Origin: Ancistrus triradiatus
Lineage: Eukaryota; Chordata; Actinopteri; Siluriformes; Loricariidae
Direction: 5' to 3'
Length of the DNA: 64,000 nucleotides
Assembly: GCA_025084515.1 (NCBI GenBank)
Contig: JAJAGP010001493.1
Span: 62,001 to 126,000, forward strand
In this document: one piece after another, positions 1 to 64,000 of the stretch
Numbering within the stretch: position 1 is the first letter of the stretch
How the letters are laid out: every line of letters starts with the position of its first letter
Position numbers and translations under genes: made by a program
Notes under the pieces: generated by a model
The model's database searches: none
What the model was told of the DNA's origin: nothing
What the model saw: the letters and a program-made list of their open reading frames with translations, nothing else

Positions 1-130
1 AATCCAGGTAGGCCTTGCATTCAATGAGGAATTGCTGGTATCGACTATTGTTCCTGTTAAACCTGTCCGGCGAGCATGGGGGCCCTGCGGAGCTGGAATC
101 TGCTGTCTGCATGCCTGGCGGAAGCATTCT
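1..130 (-). pseudogene. Ty3/Gypsy gag fragment, cut by window edge
   Basis: Read on the minus strand, roughly 1-69 gives an open stretch ending in RYQQFLIECKAYLD. It resembles the conserved gag segment of fish Ty3/Gypsy elements, where an R-x-F-L-x-x-C-x-x-Y/F pattern is usual. It lies just downstream (minus strand) of an LTR-like sequence ending at about 131, the order expected of 5' LTR then gag. Only the start is in the window, so no intact protein can be claimed. The family assignment rests on motif resemblance. Confidence 0.45.
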
Positions 131-249
131 GTTAGGATTCGGTCAAGGGAGGAGCAGGCGAATGCAGAGTTCCAGCAATACACACAGTTTATTAAGAAAA
201 CAAGCACTGACAACAGCCAAAATAAAGATACTAACAACAATAATAACTA

Positions 250-1570
250 GATGGTGAAAGTTCGTGGACGAATTTTAAGGTTGGATTGAAAAAACGACCT
301 TTCCCGTGGGCCCAAAGGGCATCGCATGTCACCTCAGGTTGAACTGGGGACAAAGCCTGCCGAATTTTATGGCCGTAGGTCGAAAACTGACCAAGTTACA
401 GTCATTGACCCGTCAGGGGCCCCAGTGCCCAGCCGGGGTTCACAGGGGCCTCATGGGCATCACATGCCACCTCAGATTGCGTCCAGGATCAAGCCTGCCG
501 AATTTCATGGCCATAGGTCGAAAACCGACTGAGTTATGGCATATGACCTGCCAGAGGTCCCAGTGCCCTGTCTGGGGCTTTGGGGTTCCCATGTTATGGG
601 GTCATGTTAGGTCACGTTCTTTGGAATGCTTCATAGCTATGTATATAGTGCTATATGCTATATGGGTCAGTGGGATCAGTGGACCTGTGTATATAGAGCA
701 TATCTGAGCTGATAGAGAGAAGAGGTGCTTTTCCCCTGACTGTGTGAGATTTGAACATTCCGAAAACACCTGCCAGACTGAAACCCCATTATTTCCTATG
801 GGCAAAAATTTGGATCTCGGAAAACAGTATGTTGGCTTTTTCAAGCCTTTCAAGCTTGAAAAAGCGACCCGTGGGCCCAAAGGGCATCACATGTCACCTC
901 AGGTTTAACTGGGGAACAAGCCTGCCGAATTTCGTGGCCATAGGTCGAAAACTGACTGAGTTACGGTCAATGACACGACAGGGGCCCCATTGCCCAGCCG
1001 GGCTCCACAGGGGTCCCATGGGCATCACATGTCACCTCAGATTGCACCCGTGACCAAGCCTGTCGAATTTCGTGGCCGTAGGTTGAAACCTGACTGAGTT
1101 ATGGTCATTGACCCGCCAGGGGCCCCAGTGCCCAGCCGGGGTTCAGAGGGGCCCCATGGGCATCACATGTCAGCTCAGATTGCACCTGGGACCAAGTCTG
1201 CCTTATTTCGTGGCTGTAGGTTGAAACCTGACTGAGTTATGTTCATTGACCCGCCAGGGGCCCCAGTGCCCAGCTGGGGTCCAGAGGGGCCCCATGGACA
1301 TCACATGTCACTTCAGGTTGCACCCAAAACCAAGCCATGAACTTTGAGGTTGGCTTAAAAAAGCGACCTTACCCATGAGCCCAAAGGGCATCACATGTCA
1401 CCTCAGGTTTAAGTGGGGAACAAGCCTGCCGAATTTCGTGGCCGTAGGTCGAAAACTGACTGAGTTACAGTCATTGACCCGCCAGGGAACACTTGCCAGC
1501 CTGAAACCCCATTATTTCCTATGGGCAAAATTTTGGACTTTCGTGACCGTAGCTCAAAAATTGTGACCTG
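250..1570. repeat. Tandem satellite with ~138-bp period
   Basis: The hallmark GGGCATCACATG (with small changes) begins at about 317, 455, 882, 1020, 1158, 1296 and 1386. Most neighbours are 138 bp apart; there is a diverged gap between 455 and 882 and a short 90-bp last step. Each unit also carries GCCGAATTTCGTGGCC, a GGTCGAAAACTGACTGAG-like run and GGGGCCCCAGTGCCCAGCC. A second module (CCCCATTATTTCCTATGGGC) recurs at about 783 and 1507, and one with AAAACAGTATGTTGGC at about 820 and 1640. Short open frames across it are by-products. Confidence 0.8.
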
Positions 1571-1597
1571 TGAAAACGGTACAAAATTCGGCCAAGA

Positions 1598-1690
1598 ATA
1601 ATAATAATAATAATAATAATAGTAATAATAATAAGATCTCGGAAAACAGTATGTTGGCTTTTTCAAGCCAACCTAATAATAATAATAATA
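1598..1690. repeat. AAT trinucleotide microsatellites
   Basis: Runs of AAT units lie at about 1598-1632 and 1674-1690, separated by a satellite-derived piece. The poly-Tyr, poly-Leu and poly-Asn frames here are products of the microsatellite. Confidence 0.9.
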
Positions 1691-2200
1691 GTGATAATGA
1701 TAACAGAGAAACACAACCCAAACCTAGGAGAAAACACAGCAATCCGAAAGCTAGGGGATACAGGAGGCGCTAACAAAGCTAAGCCGGCTGGAAGTAGCCA
1801 AGACCGGCAGGGAAAAGCTAGCAAAGCTAACGCCGGCTGAAAGTAAATAGCGGACGCATCTGCGGGCAGTAAAGGACAGTGGGCGCAGCCGCACAACCGT
1901 ACCAGGGCAGGGACCGCGAACACGAGAGTTCAGGCGGCCGAAACCGCAACAAAAAGTAATCCAGCGGAACGGGACTACAATAAAAGGTAAATCCATGCGA
2001 GTGTTGAAAAAACCCAAAACATAAACCCAGCTGGTGCAACACGAGCTACTGCGTTAACATGGTCAATGCTCCCGCCCCGCAACTGGGGACAGAGCTTAAA
2101 TAAGGACATCCCAGCTGTGTGCGGTTAGCAGTAATCCACAATAAAAAAATACATGAGTTCCAGGTGGGTCCGCGGCCTTGTTGCAGCGGCAATGTTAGGG

Positions 2201-3357
2201 CCTACACTTTGGCCGTCAGTGGCCAGTGTTGGTCCTTCTCTGCAGTGTCTGCTCTCCCCACTTTTCTGGGGATTCCCCTGAGCTGACAGTAGAGGCCACT
2301 GTTGGCTCAGTTATTGTTTGGAATCCCCACATTCCAGCGCATTCACGTTGGCATTACTGATTGGCAACGTGATTGCGTTGGGAAGTGATTGCACCTGTCA
2401 GTAGTGCTATTTAAGAGCAGGCTTTGCCACTGACAGGCGCCGCATCCTCACCTACTGCTCGCCTTTCGATACGGCTTACAGTTTTTTGATTGCTTTCTTG
2501 CTGCTCGGATCTTTGTCCTTTTTCCTTCAGGGACAACGATACAAGTTCTCCCGCAAAGGGGGGCACTTGAGTAGAGCGAAAACGCTTGAGGTATTTGCCA
2601 GGGCCATAGGTAGGAAAGGGAAAGCTCATTCACGCTTTGGAGTGGCGTTAGGCCATCCGGAAGCGTCTTCCTCCGAGCAGCTTCAGCGATCGTGGCTCGG
2701 CCGCTCTTCTGCGCTTGTGCGCATCTCCCCGGCTTTGGTGCCACACTCCAGTGAGCGATCAGCCAGGAGTATCCGTGGTACGTGCCTGCTGGGGACCCGC
2801 ATCAGCCTCATGCTCAATTTGGTACAGGGAGAACCGTGACAGGCTCTTTGCAGGCTCTCCGTTCGGACTCATGCTCCCATGGAATCGGGAGGACTGTGAG
2901 TTCCCTCTGCGGATCTCCAGCGAGCAGAGCTCGGGCTTGAAGTGCTCGGATCCTTTGTGCGCATGCGCGAACCGCTGTTTGCGCTCCGCGCCTTTATCTT
3001 GTTAATAATCGCGTTAAGAACGTCCGTTTTTGATCGCGCTCCTTATCAGCGTGCGCCTCTTATTTGCTTTGGTTTCCGTCGTAGTTTTTAGACGGTTTAA
3101 ACCTTATTTTGAGTTCGCTTCAGGCGTCTCCTTTGTCTGCCGTTCAGCTTACCTGCTCTTCCTCCCGGGTCCTAGTGTGTGGCGCCGTGGCAAACCGTGA
3201 TTACACTTGTCTCTGACACTAGGTTTCGGGGGTTCGAGTCCCAGGTCCTGCATTAACTGCAGGCTTGTTTTTTATTTTATTTTATATTGCTTACCATTTA
3301 TCATTTCTTTTGGTTCACTAATTCCATCTGGAGCTAACTGCACTTGGGTCCTAACAC
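2201..3357. repeat. GC-rich dispersed repeat, copy 1 (tRNA-like segment and shared 3' tail)
   Basis: A GC-rich stretch with many short frames and no recognisable protein. At about 3179-3252 it holds a tRNA-like segment with the B-box-like GGGTTCGAGTCCC. It ends in a tail (about 3311-3357) with CTGGAGCTAACTGCACTTGG, also found at 23981-24024 and 54931-54972. Repetition plus the common tail point to a retroelement (SINE or LTR remnant). The left boundary is set by the change of composition and is approximate. Confidence 0.5.
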
Positions 3358-4086
3358 TGAATAAAATAATAAATTATTTAAAAGAGACATTTGTTCATTT
3401 ATTTTATTCTTATTCTATTCGGTTCGCCAGCCCTCAGCATCATGGCGTACCGTAACAGGCAAGGGTTTGTGGGTGATGTAGTCCAGATCGCCCACGGACG
3501 AATACCCAGTTCTGGCCGCGGATCCTTGATTTACCAGTTTAGGTTCACTGCTCCTGGCAATTTTCACCTTCAGCCATGATATAATTGCCAATTTATTCAA
3601 GGCATTGATATTTAACTATTGTTTTTAAACAAATGCAAAAGGCTCACTGATAACATCTCATAAAATTCGAAATAAGGGAATCAGTTAACAGGACATAAAG
3701 ACAAGCAAAGCAATATAAAATGTCATGTAATATCTAATGTTTGTTAAAACTGGTGCTCGATCATGAGCAGTGAGGCAATGTAGGATTTGTAGAGATATGT
3801 TTTGACAGCAATATATAATTTACCCATTTCATTTTAATAGTCATTGGTGTGGCTGTGTTGGTGTATTTAGTCTTTTGCCTTTTTGATATTAGCATTTATT
3901 AGACTTTTATTCACTCAAGAATTGGACTTTTCCTGGTTGTGTAGTTGAACAATATTAATCCATGTGTGCTGAAGGCTGAGTAATAATATTAGCTCAAATG
4001 TATGAGTACTTTCTTGAGCTCAGATTAGATTTCATTCACAGAGTCAACACGAGGAAGAGGAAAGGAGAAGATATAAGTGCTAAAAA
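3358..4086. other. Upstream AT-rich DNA, no feature seen
   Basis: Unremarkable AT-rich sequence. A GC-richer piece at 3420-3560 has a short open frame of 60 codons with no recognisable similarity. No gene or repeat could be assigned. Confidence 0.5.
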
Positions 4087-4800
4087 TGTCACGGCGGCGA
4101 GGACAAAGACAGACGAGTCCGCAGGTCCCAGTTGGATAATAATAAAACATCTTTTATTGTCTGCAAGGTACACATAATATAAGTAACAAAATAAACCCAG
4201 CAATAGACAAAGTCAGGAAATCAAATGAAACTAAACAAAACCTGGCATGAGAGCCAAAAAAAAAACTAATGCAATAAACAGAACTCAGAACAACACAGCG
4301 AAATAAAACCTGGCTTGGTAGCCAAAAAGGAAAACCCAGAAAAACAACCGTAGCCCGCTAGGCTAACGGTTCGTGGACTCACGTCCAAACACAGGGTAAA
4401 AAGGTTCCAGAAAACAGCCACAACAAAAAACGAAAATCCCAAGGCCGCAGGACGAGCACAAACAATAATCCCACCAGCTGCTTGGCGGGCGTGGGTGTTG
4501 TAGCGGGGCTTGAAGCGCATGGTGCTAGCGTAGCTTAGCACGGACGATTAACAAGGCTGGCATGAACCACTGTAACGTACGTAAAGAGATTGTTAGCAAT
4601 AATTAATGCTCCCGCGACGCGACTGGGGAAACAGGAACTTATATACACCACACTCCCAGCCGCGCGAGGGAGCAATTACAGAAGAATAACCAATAAAATC
4701 GCCCGATACCAATGGGATTACAGCGGGCACAGATCACCGGGCACGGCCATCTGGACTCAGTGGCAAATGTGAGTAATGAAGGCCGCTCCCACAATTGCTG
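4087..4800 (-). mobile_element. Probable solo LTR, minus orientation
   Basis: Read on the minus strand it has the order of a fish Gypsy LTR: a GC-rich U3 with a TATA-like GTATATAAG (around 4635-4645), then a long T-rich leader, an AATAAA signal (plus-strand TTTATT at 4153-4158), and a terminal GCCGTGACA ending at 4087. The internal LTR pair at 44251-46892 ends the same way (GTGACA). The upstream boundary is not clear, no coding sequence follows, and no target duplication was recognised. Confidence 0.5.
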
Positions 4801-4979
4801 AATTTGCTGAAATACAAAAACAGAAAACTGGGGAAGGGCACGGATCCTAAAACCAAAAACTAACATGTCTGGCTGTTCGAAACTAACATGTCTGGCTGTT
4901 CAAAATCTTGCCAAAATATCTTTGCATTTTCATTTCTTCAAGCGATATTTGTTAATTGGTAATTTGCCACACCTCCCGA

Positions 4980-5330
4980 ATGCAAACCCTCACCAGCCTG
5001 ATAAAGATAACGTGGAGTGACGAGGGAAGGGAGCAGCAGGATCTTGCCCTATCCTAGCGAGTCGAGCCCTACGCTCACTTCCGTCCTCAGATCGTACCGG
5101 CTGCCTTCCTGACAAGAAAGCAGTCTACCATATCCTGAGACACTGGACACTCAAAAGCGGACGCGGTGGCACAATACAGATGTCTGAGGTCTAAAATTTA
5201 AGCGAGGTTGTGAACCCAGTGGTGCTCGGGACACTCTTATATACTATCGCCAATGGAAAAATAAGCGCTGTTAGGAGTCTCGGGACCGGTCCCAGCGCAT
5301 CTATGAGCCAATATGGCTCATAACAGGTGA
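4980..5330 (-). mobile_element. Possible LTR or promoter-like remnant
   Basis: A GC-richer island in AT-rich DNA. On the minus strand it carries a TATA-like AGTATATAAGAG (about 5237-5248) followed by about 250 bases without open frames. The layout resembles an LTR U3-R region, but no second copy or boundary was found. Confidence 0.25.
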
Positions 5331-6650
5331 ACAACAATGTCTTTCTTTCTGTAAAAAGATGTATGAAAAAATTTAATCATAAGACTTAAACCATATTGGG
5401 AACTCAAAGGAAAACTACTATTGATACAAATTATTTATCTATTTGTTAAATGTGCAATTTACAGAAGATTATCATGTGACACATACTGTGTATACAGTTC
5501 AGTATATACCTTTGGTGATGACACATTGGTTTCAAAGCCCATGTCTTCCAAACTAGTATTGCTCTGCCAAAGACCTGTTGCCCTGTTACTACTACTACTA
5601 AATTAATAATGCCTAAAATTTTCTATTCACATCCAAGAAAATGTAATTATTTATTTTGTATCATGTAAGTCGCTCTGGTAAGGGTGCCTGATAATGCTGT
5701 AAATGCTATTTTGTCTTTGTTTTGGATTGATAAGCTCTAAAAAGTATTATTTTGTATTTGGTATTACCTGTTGCAGGGTTTGTATTACCTAAGGTTTCTG
5801 CCTGTATAATTTGAATTAGAACTACTATTAATGTATGTTTGCGTTTGTGATAATATTTAAAGTTGGCAGGTCAGAACTTTATAATGAGCTAAAAGCAAAA
5901 CATACCATTTTATCCTGCTTATTCTGGTAAGGGTTGCAGGAGGGTCTGGAGCCTAACCTGGAACTCAATGGGTGCACACACAGGTACAACCTGGCAAGCC
6001 CCACAGAGTATTTAAGCCTACACCATCAACTCTTACCAGAAATCACAGGAGCTGCTCATAATGAAGCTGATAAAAAAGTAAATAAGAATCTAACCTAAAA
6101 ACAGTATGCCTTTGCTTTGCTCAAGGATGGTCAGATATGTTTATACTACTAATAATATTACTGATAACAAAACAACAGCAATAATGCTATTATGTTTATG
6201 TTATTATTATGATGATGATGATGATGATGATGACAATGATTATTATTATTATTGTTGTTATTATTATTATTATTATTATTATTAGTCATAGTAGTAGTGG
6301 GGATTGGTAAGTCATTGCCACCACTGTTGAACCCATGAGCAACCCCTCCACCCCCAAAATGCTTGGATTGTACCTAGTGAGGTTGTATGCCACTCTAGAT
6401 AACTGCGTCTGCTAAATGCCGAAAATGTAAATATTATAGTAGCAGTGTATACTACAGTAGGCCTAGTAGCACTAGTAACAATACTGTAGAATTACTCCAG
6501 TTTTTTCTCTAGTTCGTGTTATGGTGGATCTATTACACAAAATGGACATTTATGAAACTGAACATGGATTGGTTTCAAACACCTGTAATAAGAGAAATGT
6601 TACATATTGGATATGATGTCATTATAGTCTCTGTTCCCTTGCTCTGACTG
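5331..6650. other. Upstream AT-rich DNA with SINE tail fragments and simple repeats
   Basis: Contains two diverged pieces of the SINE tail seen elsewhere (AAGTCGCTCTGG near 5668, CTGCTAAATGC near 6411). A piece near 5920-6010 resembles the second tRNA-SINE family (TATTCTGGTAAGGGTTGCAG). GAT and TTA trinucleotide runs lie at 6208-6290. No gene recognised. Confidence 0.55.
6208..6290. repeat. GAT/TTA microsatellite
   Basis: Consecutive GAT units followed by TTA and ATT units, interrupted by a few substitutions. Confidence 0.85.
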
Positions 6651-6659
6651 GAAGGGCTT

Positions 6660-7097
6660 AAGTGTGTTGATGTAAAACCGCATTGTATGCTGGGAAAGCC
6701 GCGGTTCCGGTGGCCACCTTGAAGGTTTATTTATTGCCTAGGAATAACCTGGGTGGGGTGGAACAGAATAACTGTATTGTTTTTGTAATTAACATCTGTT
6801 GTATCACCCTGGTCCCAAATGCACGAAGCTTTAGCGTAAATAAGTAGTGTAAGTTTAGTAAGTGGTGTCCTGCGTATTTTTCCATCAACAATGAATTAGA
6901 TGCATCGTTAGCTAGCGCCCAGGAGCTGACGTTTATTCTAGCTTGTGTAGCTAACGGGCGTTGCTCAGCAGCCAGCGGGAGGACACTGATGCTGGGCTTT
7001 GGCTGACGATGTGATGTGCTGAGCTGAATTTGCGTCGTCAAATGCTTGACGTTAATGTTTATCAACTTCGGATTGTTTCTTCGGAAGAGAGACAGAG
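6660..7097 (+). promoter_or_regulatory. hectd4: Probable hectd4 promoter and 5' leader
   Basis: The stretch before exon 1 is richer in CG dinucleotides than its surroundings, as expected of a CpG-type vertebrate promoter. No TATA box stands at a useful distance. TATGCTGGGAAAG at about 6686-6698 partly matches the ZNF143/SBS-type promoter element (TGCTGGGA core). The transcription start cannot be set from sequence. A minus-strand open frame of 112 codons here has no recognisable similarity and is probably chance. Confidence 0.45.
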
Positions 7098-61375
<54,278 letters not shown>

Positions 61376-61556
61376 GTAATCAAAACTTTTACACGTGTAC
61401 ATGCCCTTTGCAATTCTTCCTTTTTTTTTCTTACAACTGAAATCAAACCCATTCTAGCTTTATTTACACATTTTACAACATTCAATTAACAAGAAAAAAA
61501 TGCAACAATTAAATAAAAATGTACAACAAGGTTGGAAAAGTGATCAGAAGTAATCA

Positions 61557-62049
61557 AAACCTGTAACAGGCAGACGAATGGGAGAGAGGCAAGCAAATTC
61601 CAATGCTGAGTGAGGTTTATTAATGAAATATCCAACAGGTAACGTGAAAGAACCAAAACAAAACCGAACAAAAACCAAAAAGCAAAAACAGGATAAATAC
61701 CCGACGAAACATGAAAAAGGGTGAGCGTTCAAAATGCACAAAAGAACCGCGGAGAAAACACGGAAGTCGCTGAGCAAAACAGGAAAGATACCAGGGGAAC
61801 CACAAAGAATAGAGAGCGCTAGGTACGCTCAGGAAAACCGAGTCAGTACTTTACGAGGAGGAAGTCAAAACTGGTGGGTTAAATACTGTGTAGCACAGGT
61901 GTGTCCGATCAGCAATCTGGAGTTTGTGGTCTGGAGAGGAGTCCGCGGGAGTCACATGGCTTGTCGGATTATTGTGAGAAATGTAGTGCAGATTGCTCTC
62001 AGTGTTGATGAGTGGAGTGGAAACCAGGAGTTGTTTGCAGGGCGTGACA
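61557..62049 (-). mobile_element. Solo LTR, minus orientation
   Basis: On the minus strand it begins TGTCACGCCCTGC, has a TATA-like TATTTAACCC, a T-rich leader and an AATAAA signal (plus-strand TTTATT at 61616-61621), and ends near CTGTTACAGG. AATCA at 61552-61556 and 62050-62054 would be a 5-bp target duplication for 61557-62049, though the inner end is then not CA, so the exact border is uncertain. Confidence 0.65.
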
Positions 62050-62139
62050 AATCACTACAATTGATGTCAGGCAGAGGCCAGTTATCTTGGTGTGTGATGA
62101 AAGTAATCTGTTTTACCTGACAAGTCAAATTCAGATTTA

Positions 62140-63484
62140 TTTTTACTCTTAAGGCAGATAGAAATGTCGGATTGCTGAAAATATCTGCATACAATTATGT
62201 GTCAGGAAGATATAAAGATTAGAATAAACGATTACGGGTGTGGTCTGATTAGAAACTGGATATTGCTACAAGAGTGTGTAAAAGTGCTTCCCCGCTGCCC
62301 TATAAAAAGGCTCTCAGATGCTACTTTTGGGTAGACTACCTCTTGGTGAGAGATTGTATCTTTGACTGCTAGAGATGCCTCTATGACACTTTTGCCCACA
62401 GATGTTGCAACTGGACCTGTAGATCCTCCACACACTGAGGTTGCCGAAGTTGGTCGCACAAATGCTTGATTGGCAATACATCTGGTGACCAAGGAAGTAT
62501 TCCAAACTGACGGAAACCTTTCTGTGTGGGCGAGCAATGTCCTACTGAAAAATTCCAGTAGGAAGGCCTGCCATGAGAGCCAACACGTGGCCGCAGGGTG
62601 TCCTGGACATATCGCTGATCTATTAGTGTCCCTTGTATCACTACTAGATGTACCTTCTGTCGTATACCATACGTCCTCAGGTCACCACACCAGAGGTTGG
62701 GGCAGTGTGTCACTCCACGTAAAGGAATGACTGAAGTGCTCACCATGAGGCCTCCATACTCAAACCCGACCGTTGTGATATCCCAAACAGAATTTAGATT
62801 CGTCGCTAAAGTTGATATGGTTTCAGTCCATAGCAGTCCAGGTTTCTCAATCACATTTCAACTGCAAACAAATGCGACAGTGGCTGGCTGTCAATGGCAG
62901 GACATGCGATGGGTACCATGACAACAAATTTCCTTCTAAGTGCCTGGAAATGTCCCAGGAAGAGACAGGGTGTCTGGATGGTGGACAACAAAAATGTGGG
63001 AGTTGCTTGTTGTTGTTGGCGAATCAAACGATTCTGTCTATTGGTGGTCAGTCTGGGCTGTCCAGAGCCTATTCGCTATGTGTGTATGCCCTCATGGAAC
63101 CACTGGTCTCAACACCTCCTAACAGCTAGGTCAGAACAGCCTAGATGGTGGGAAATTTGTCGAAATGACCATTCTATTTCTCTCAGTCCAATGATGCAAC
63201 CCCTTTCAAAGTCTGTCAGCTGGGCAAAATGTTTTCAAATGCATCGTAGAGCCATGTGTAGCAGTCAACGATCTCTCACCAAGAGGTACATCACTCAAAA
63301 GTAGCCCCTGAGAGCATTTTTAGAGGGCAGGAAGTAATTTTACACCTTTTTGTGGCAATACCCAGTGTTGAATCAGATGACATCTGTAATCATTTACATA
63401 TCTGCCTGAGACATAACAGCATGCCAAGTTTTGCAGCAATCTGACATTTCTATCTGGGTACTTTATTTTTTGTCAGTGAGTGTG
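62140..63484 (-). mobile_element. Tc1-like transposon, fifth family, near full length
   Basis: Left part GATAGAAATGTCGGATTGCT (62157) and right part AGCAATCTGACATTTCTATC (63436-63455) are inverted copies; the right end finishes TTTTTTGTCAGTGAGTG. TATAAAAAGGCTCTCAGATG is shared with the copy at 56824. The extreme left end is diverged. Confidence 0.8.
62381..63290 (-). pseudogene. Tc1-like transposase, broken
   Basis: Minus-strand frame 62381-62854 (157 codons) covers the C-terminal half: VSTSVIPLRGVTHC, VIQGTLIDQRYVQDTLRPRV and FRQFGILPWSPDVLPIKHLC (the P-W-S-P-D-x-x-P-I-x-H-x-x-D-x-L pattern near the last catalytic residue). The N-terminal half (62890-63290) is in several frames. Confidence 0.8.
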
Positions 63485-63485
63485 T

Positions 63486-64000
63486 ATATATAGTTATACC
63501 ACAGTTAGTTCCGACCCGCAATCTGAGAAGACGTCTTCCGCTGTGACATAAATTGACCATAATGGCACTGTGACCGACGCTCTATAAGTATTAATCCACG
63601 GCACACACTTAACCTGGCACCGACGCCGGCCAGAAGAAGCAGCCAAGTTATACTGAGTAAAACACTGCCGAAATGAAAGTTATTACTTCATTGGTTTTGA
63701 AAACGATATGAATTTGGAAGATGAAGCTATTAATGACCAACCTGAACCAAAGGTTTATCACCTTTAGGATTTGGAAGCGCTGGAAAAGTGAAACGAAGTC
63801 CAGTACTTTAAATCAATCGTCTGCCTCCTGCGCTCTTAATGGATCCACAGCTCGACTGAAGAGCAACGAGACTGAAGATTCAGTTTTGGTTCCCATCAAC
63901 AAAAATGAACTGAAATCAGCCCCATCCCTCATAAAGGGGTCGTTTGCCGGACCTTAAACTCTGCATTTTTCAGTAAACACCATGCCCACGGCTAATCGGG
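63486..64000 (+). mobile_element. Unclassified TIR element, copy 2, cut by window end
   Basis: Begins ATACCACAGTTAGTTCC and follows the reverse complement of 33690-33180 to the end of the window: CTATAAGTATTAATCCACGG, AAAACACTGCCGA, TTAATGACCAACCTGA and CAGTAAACACCATGCCCAC all have counterparts. The start codon of the 107-residue frame is lost (ATG to ACG) and the frame is shifted. Confidence 0.65.

Larger units (their letters stand above)
131..2200 (-). mobile_element. LTR-like sequence of a Gypsy element, interrupted by satellite DNA
   Basis: On the minus strand the sequence ends near 131 with CCTAACA, preceded by an AATAAA signal (plus-strand TTTATT at 188-193). This is typical of the R-U5 end of a fish LTR. 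The upstream part at about 1663-2170 is GC-rich and promoter-like. Between them lie the tandem array at 250-1570 and AAT runs. Its style resembles the LTR-like blocks at 4087-4800 and 61557-62049. The outer boundary near 2200 is not certain and no target duplication was found. Confidence 0.4.

Noticed and set aside
250..1570. CRISPR-like array
   Set aside because: The repeats are adjacent 138-bp units without unique spacers, in a vertebrate genome; this is satellite DNA.
3179..3252. tRNA gene
   Set aside because: Only a B-box-like motif and loose tRNA shape inside a repeated element; no convincing cloverleaf by eye.
6727..7065. Minus-strand 112-codon frame upstream of exon 1 (bidirectional gene?)
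   Set aside because: No recognisable motif, and it overlaps the likely promoter and 5' leader; open by chance in a CpG-richer region.

Overview
The window is vertebrate genomic DNA, almost certainly from a teleost fish. There are no bacterial operons. Short coding blocks are separated by long introns bounded by GT/AG signals. The repeats are those of teleosts: many Tc1-like transposons, hAT elements, tRNA-derived SINEs with an L2-type tail, Rex1-like and L2-like LINEs, and Ty3/Gypsy LTR elements. The SINE and Tc1 content would fit an otophysan such as a catfish, but I cannot fix the species from sequence alone.

One host gene accounts for all the convincing coding sequence: the 5' part of hectd4 (HECT-domain E3 ubiquitin ligase 4) on the + strand. 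I placed 29 exons between 7098 and 61375, about 4.57 kb of CDS or 1520 codons, roughly the first third of the protein. The reading phase agrees at every junction. The HECT catalytic domain lies beyond the right edge. Exon 12 (36988-37229) has good splice sites and the right length, but it carries an in-frame stop and needs two compensating single-base shifts to match the family. The other 28 exons are clean.

Layout. 1-6650: upstream DNA with a fragmented Gypsy element on the minus strand, a ~138-bp satellite array, a GC-rich dispersed repeat and LTR-like segments. 6650-7244: probable promoter, 5' leader and exon 1. 7245-19643: a 12.4-kb intron of Tc1 elements, hAT remnants, SINEs, a 397-bp G/T-only tract (probably an assembly artefact) and a minisatellite. 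19644-22126: exons 2-4. 22127-32104: introns with a hAelement of the hAT class, a Rex1-like LINE, a Tc1 element and an L2-like LINE with an inverted duplication, plus exon 5. 32105-41962: exons 6-16, with an unclassified terminal-inverted-repeat element and a hAT copy carrying a nested MITE. 41963-48152: one large intron with a complete but broken Tc1 copy and a non-autonomous LTR retrotransposon that still has both LTRs and a 5-bp target duplication. 48153-56423: exons 17-25. 56424-61375: a graveyard of truncated elements, then exons 26-29. 61376-64000: intron with a solo LTR, a Tc1 relative and a second copy of the unclassified element, cut by the window edge.

I found no RNA gene, CRISPR array or complete second protein-coding gene. 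The best leads for something undescribed are the unclassified TIR element present in two copies, the non-autonomous LTR element with a 9-residue repeat domain, and the GC-rich dispersed family with an internal tRNA-like segment. All family assignments were made by eye from translated sequence and remembered motifs; no database search was run.
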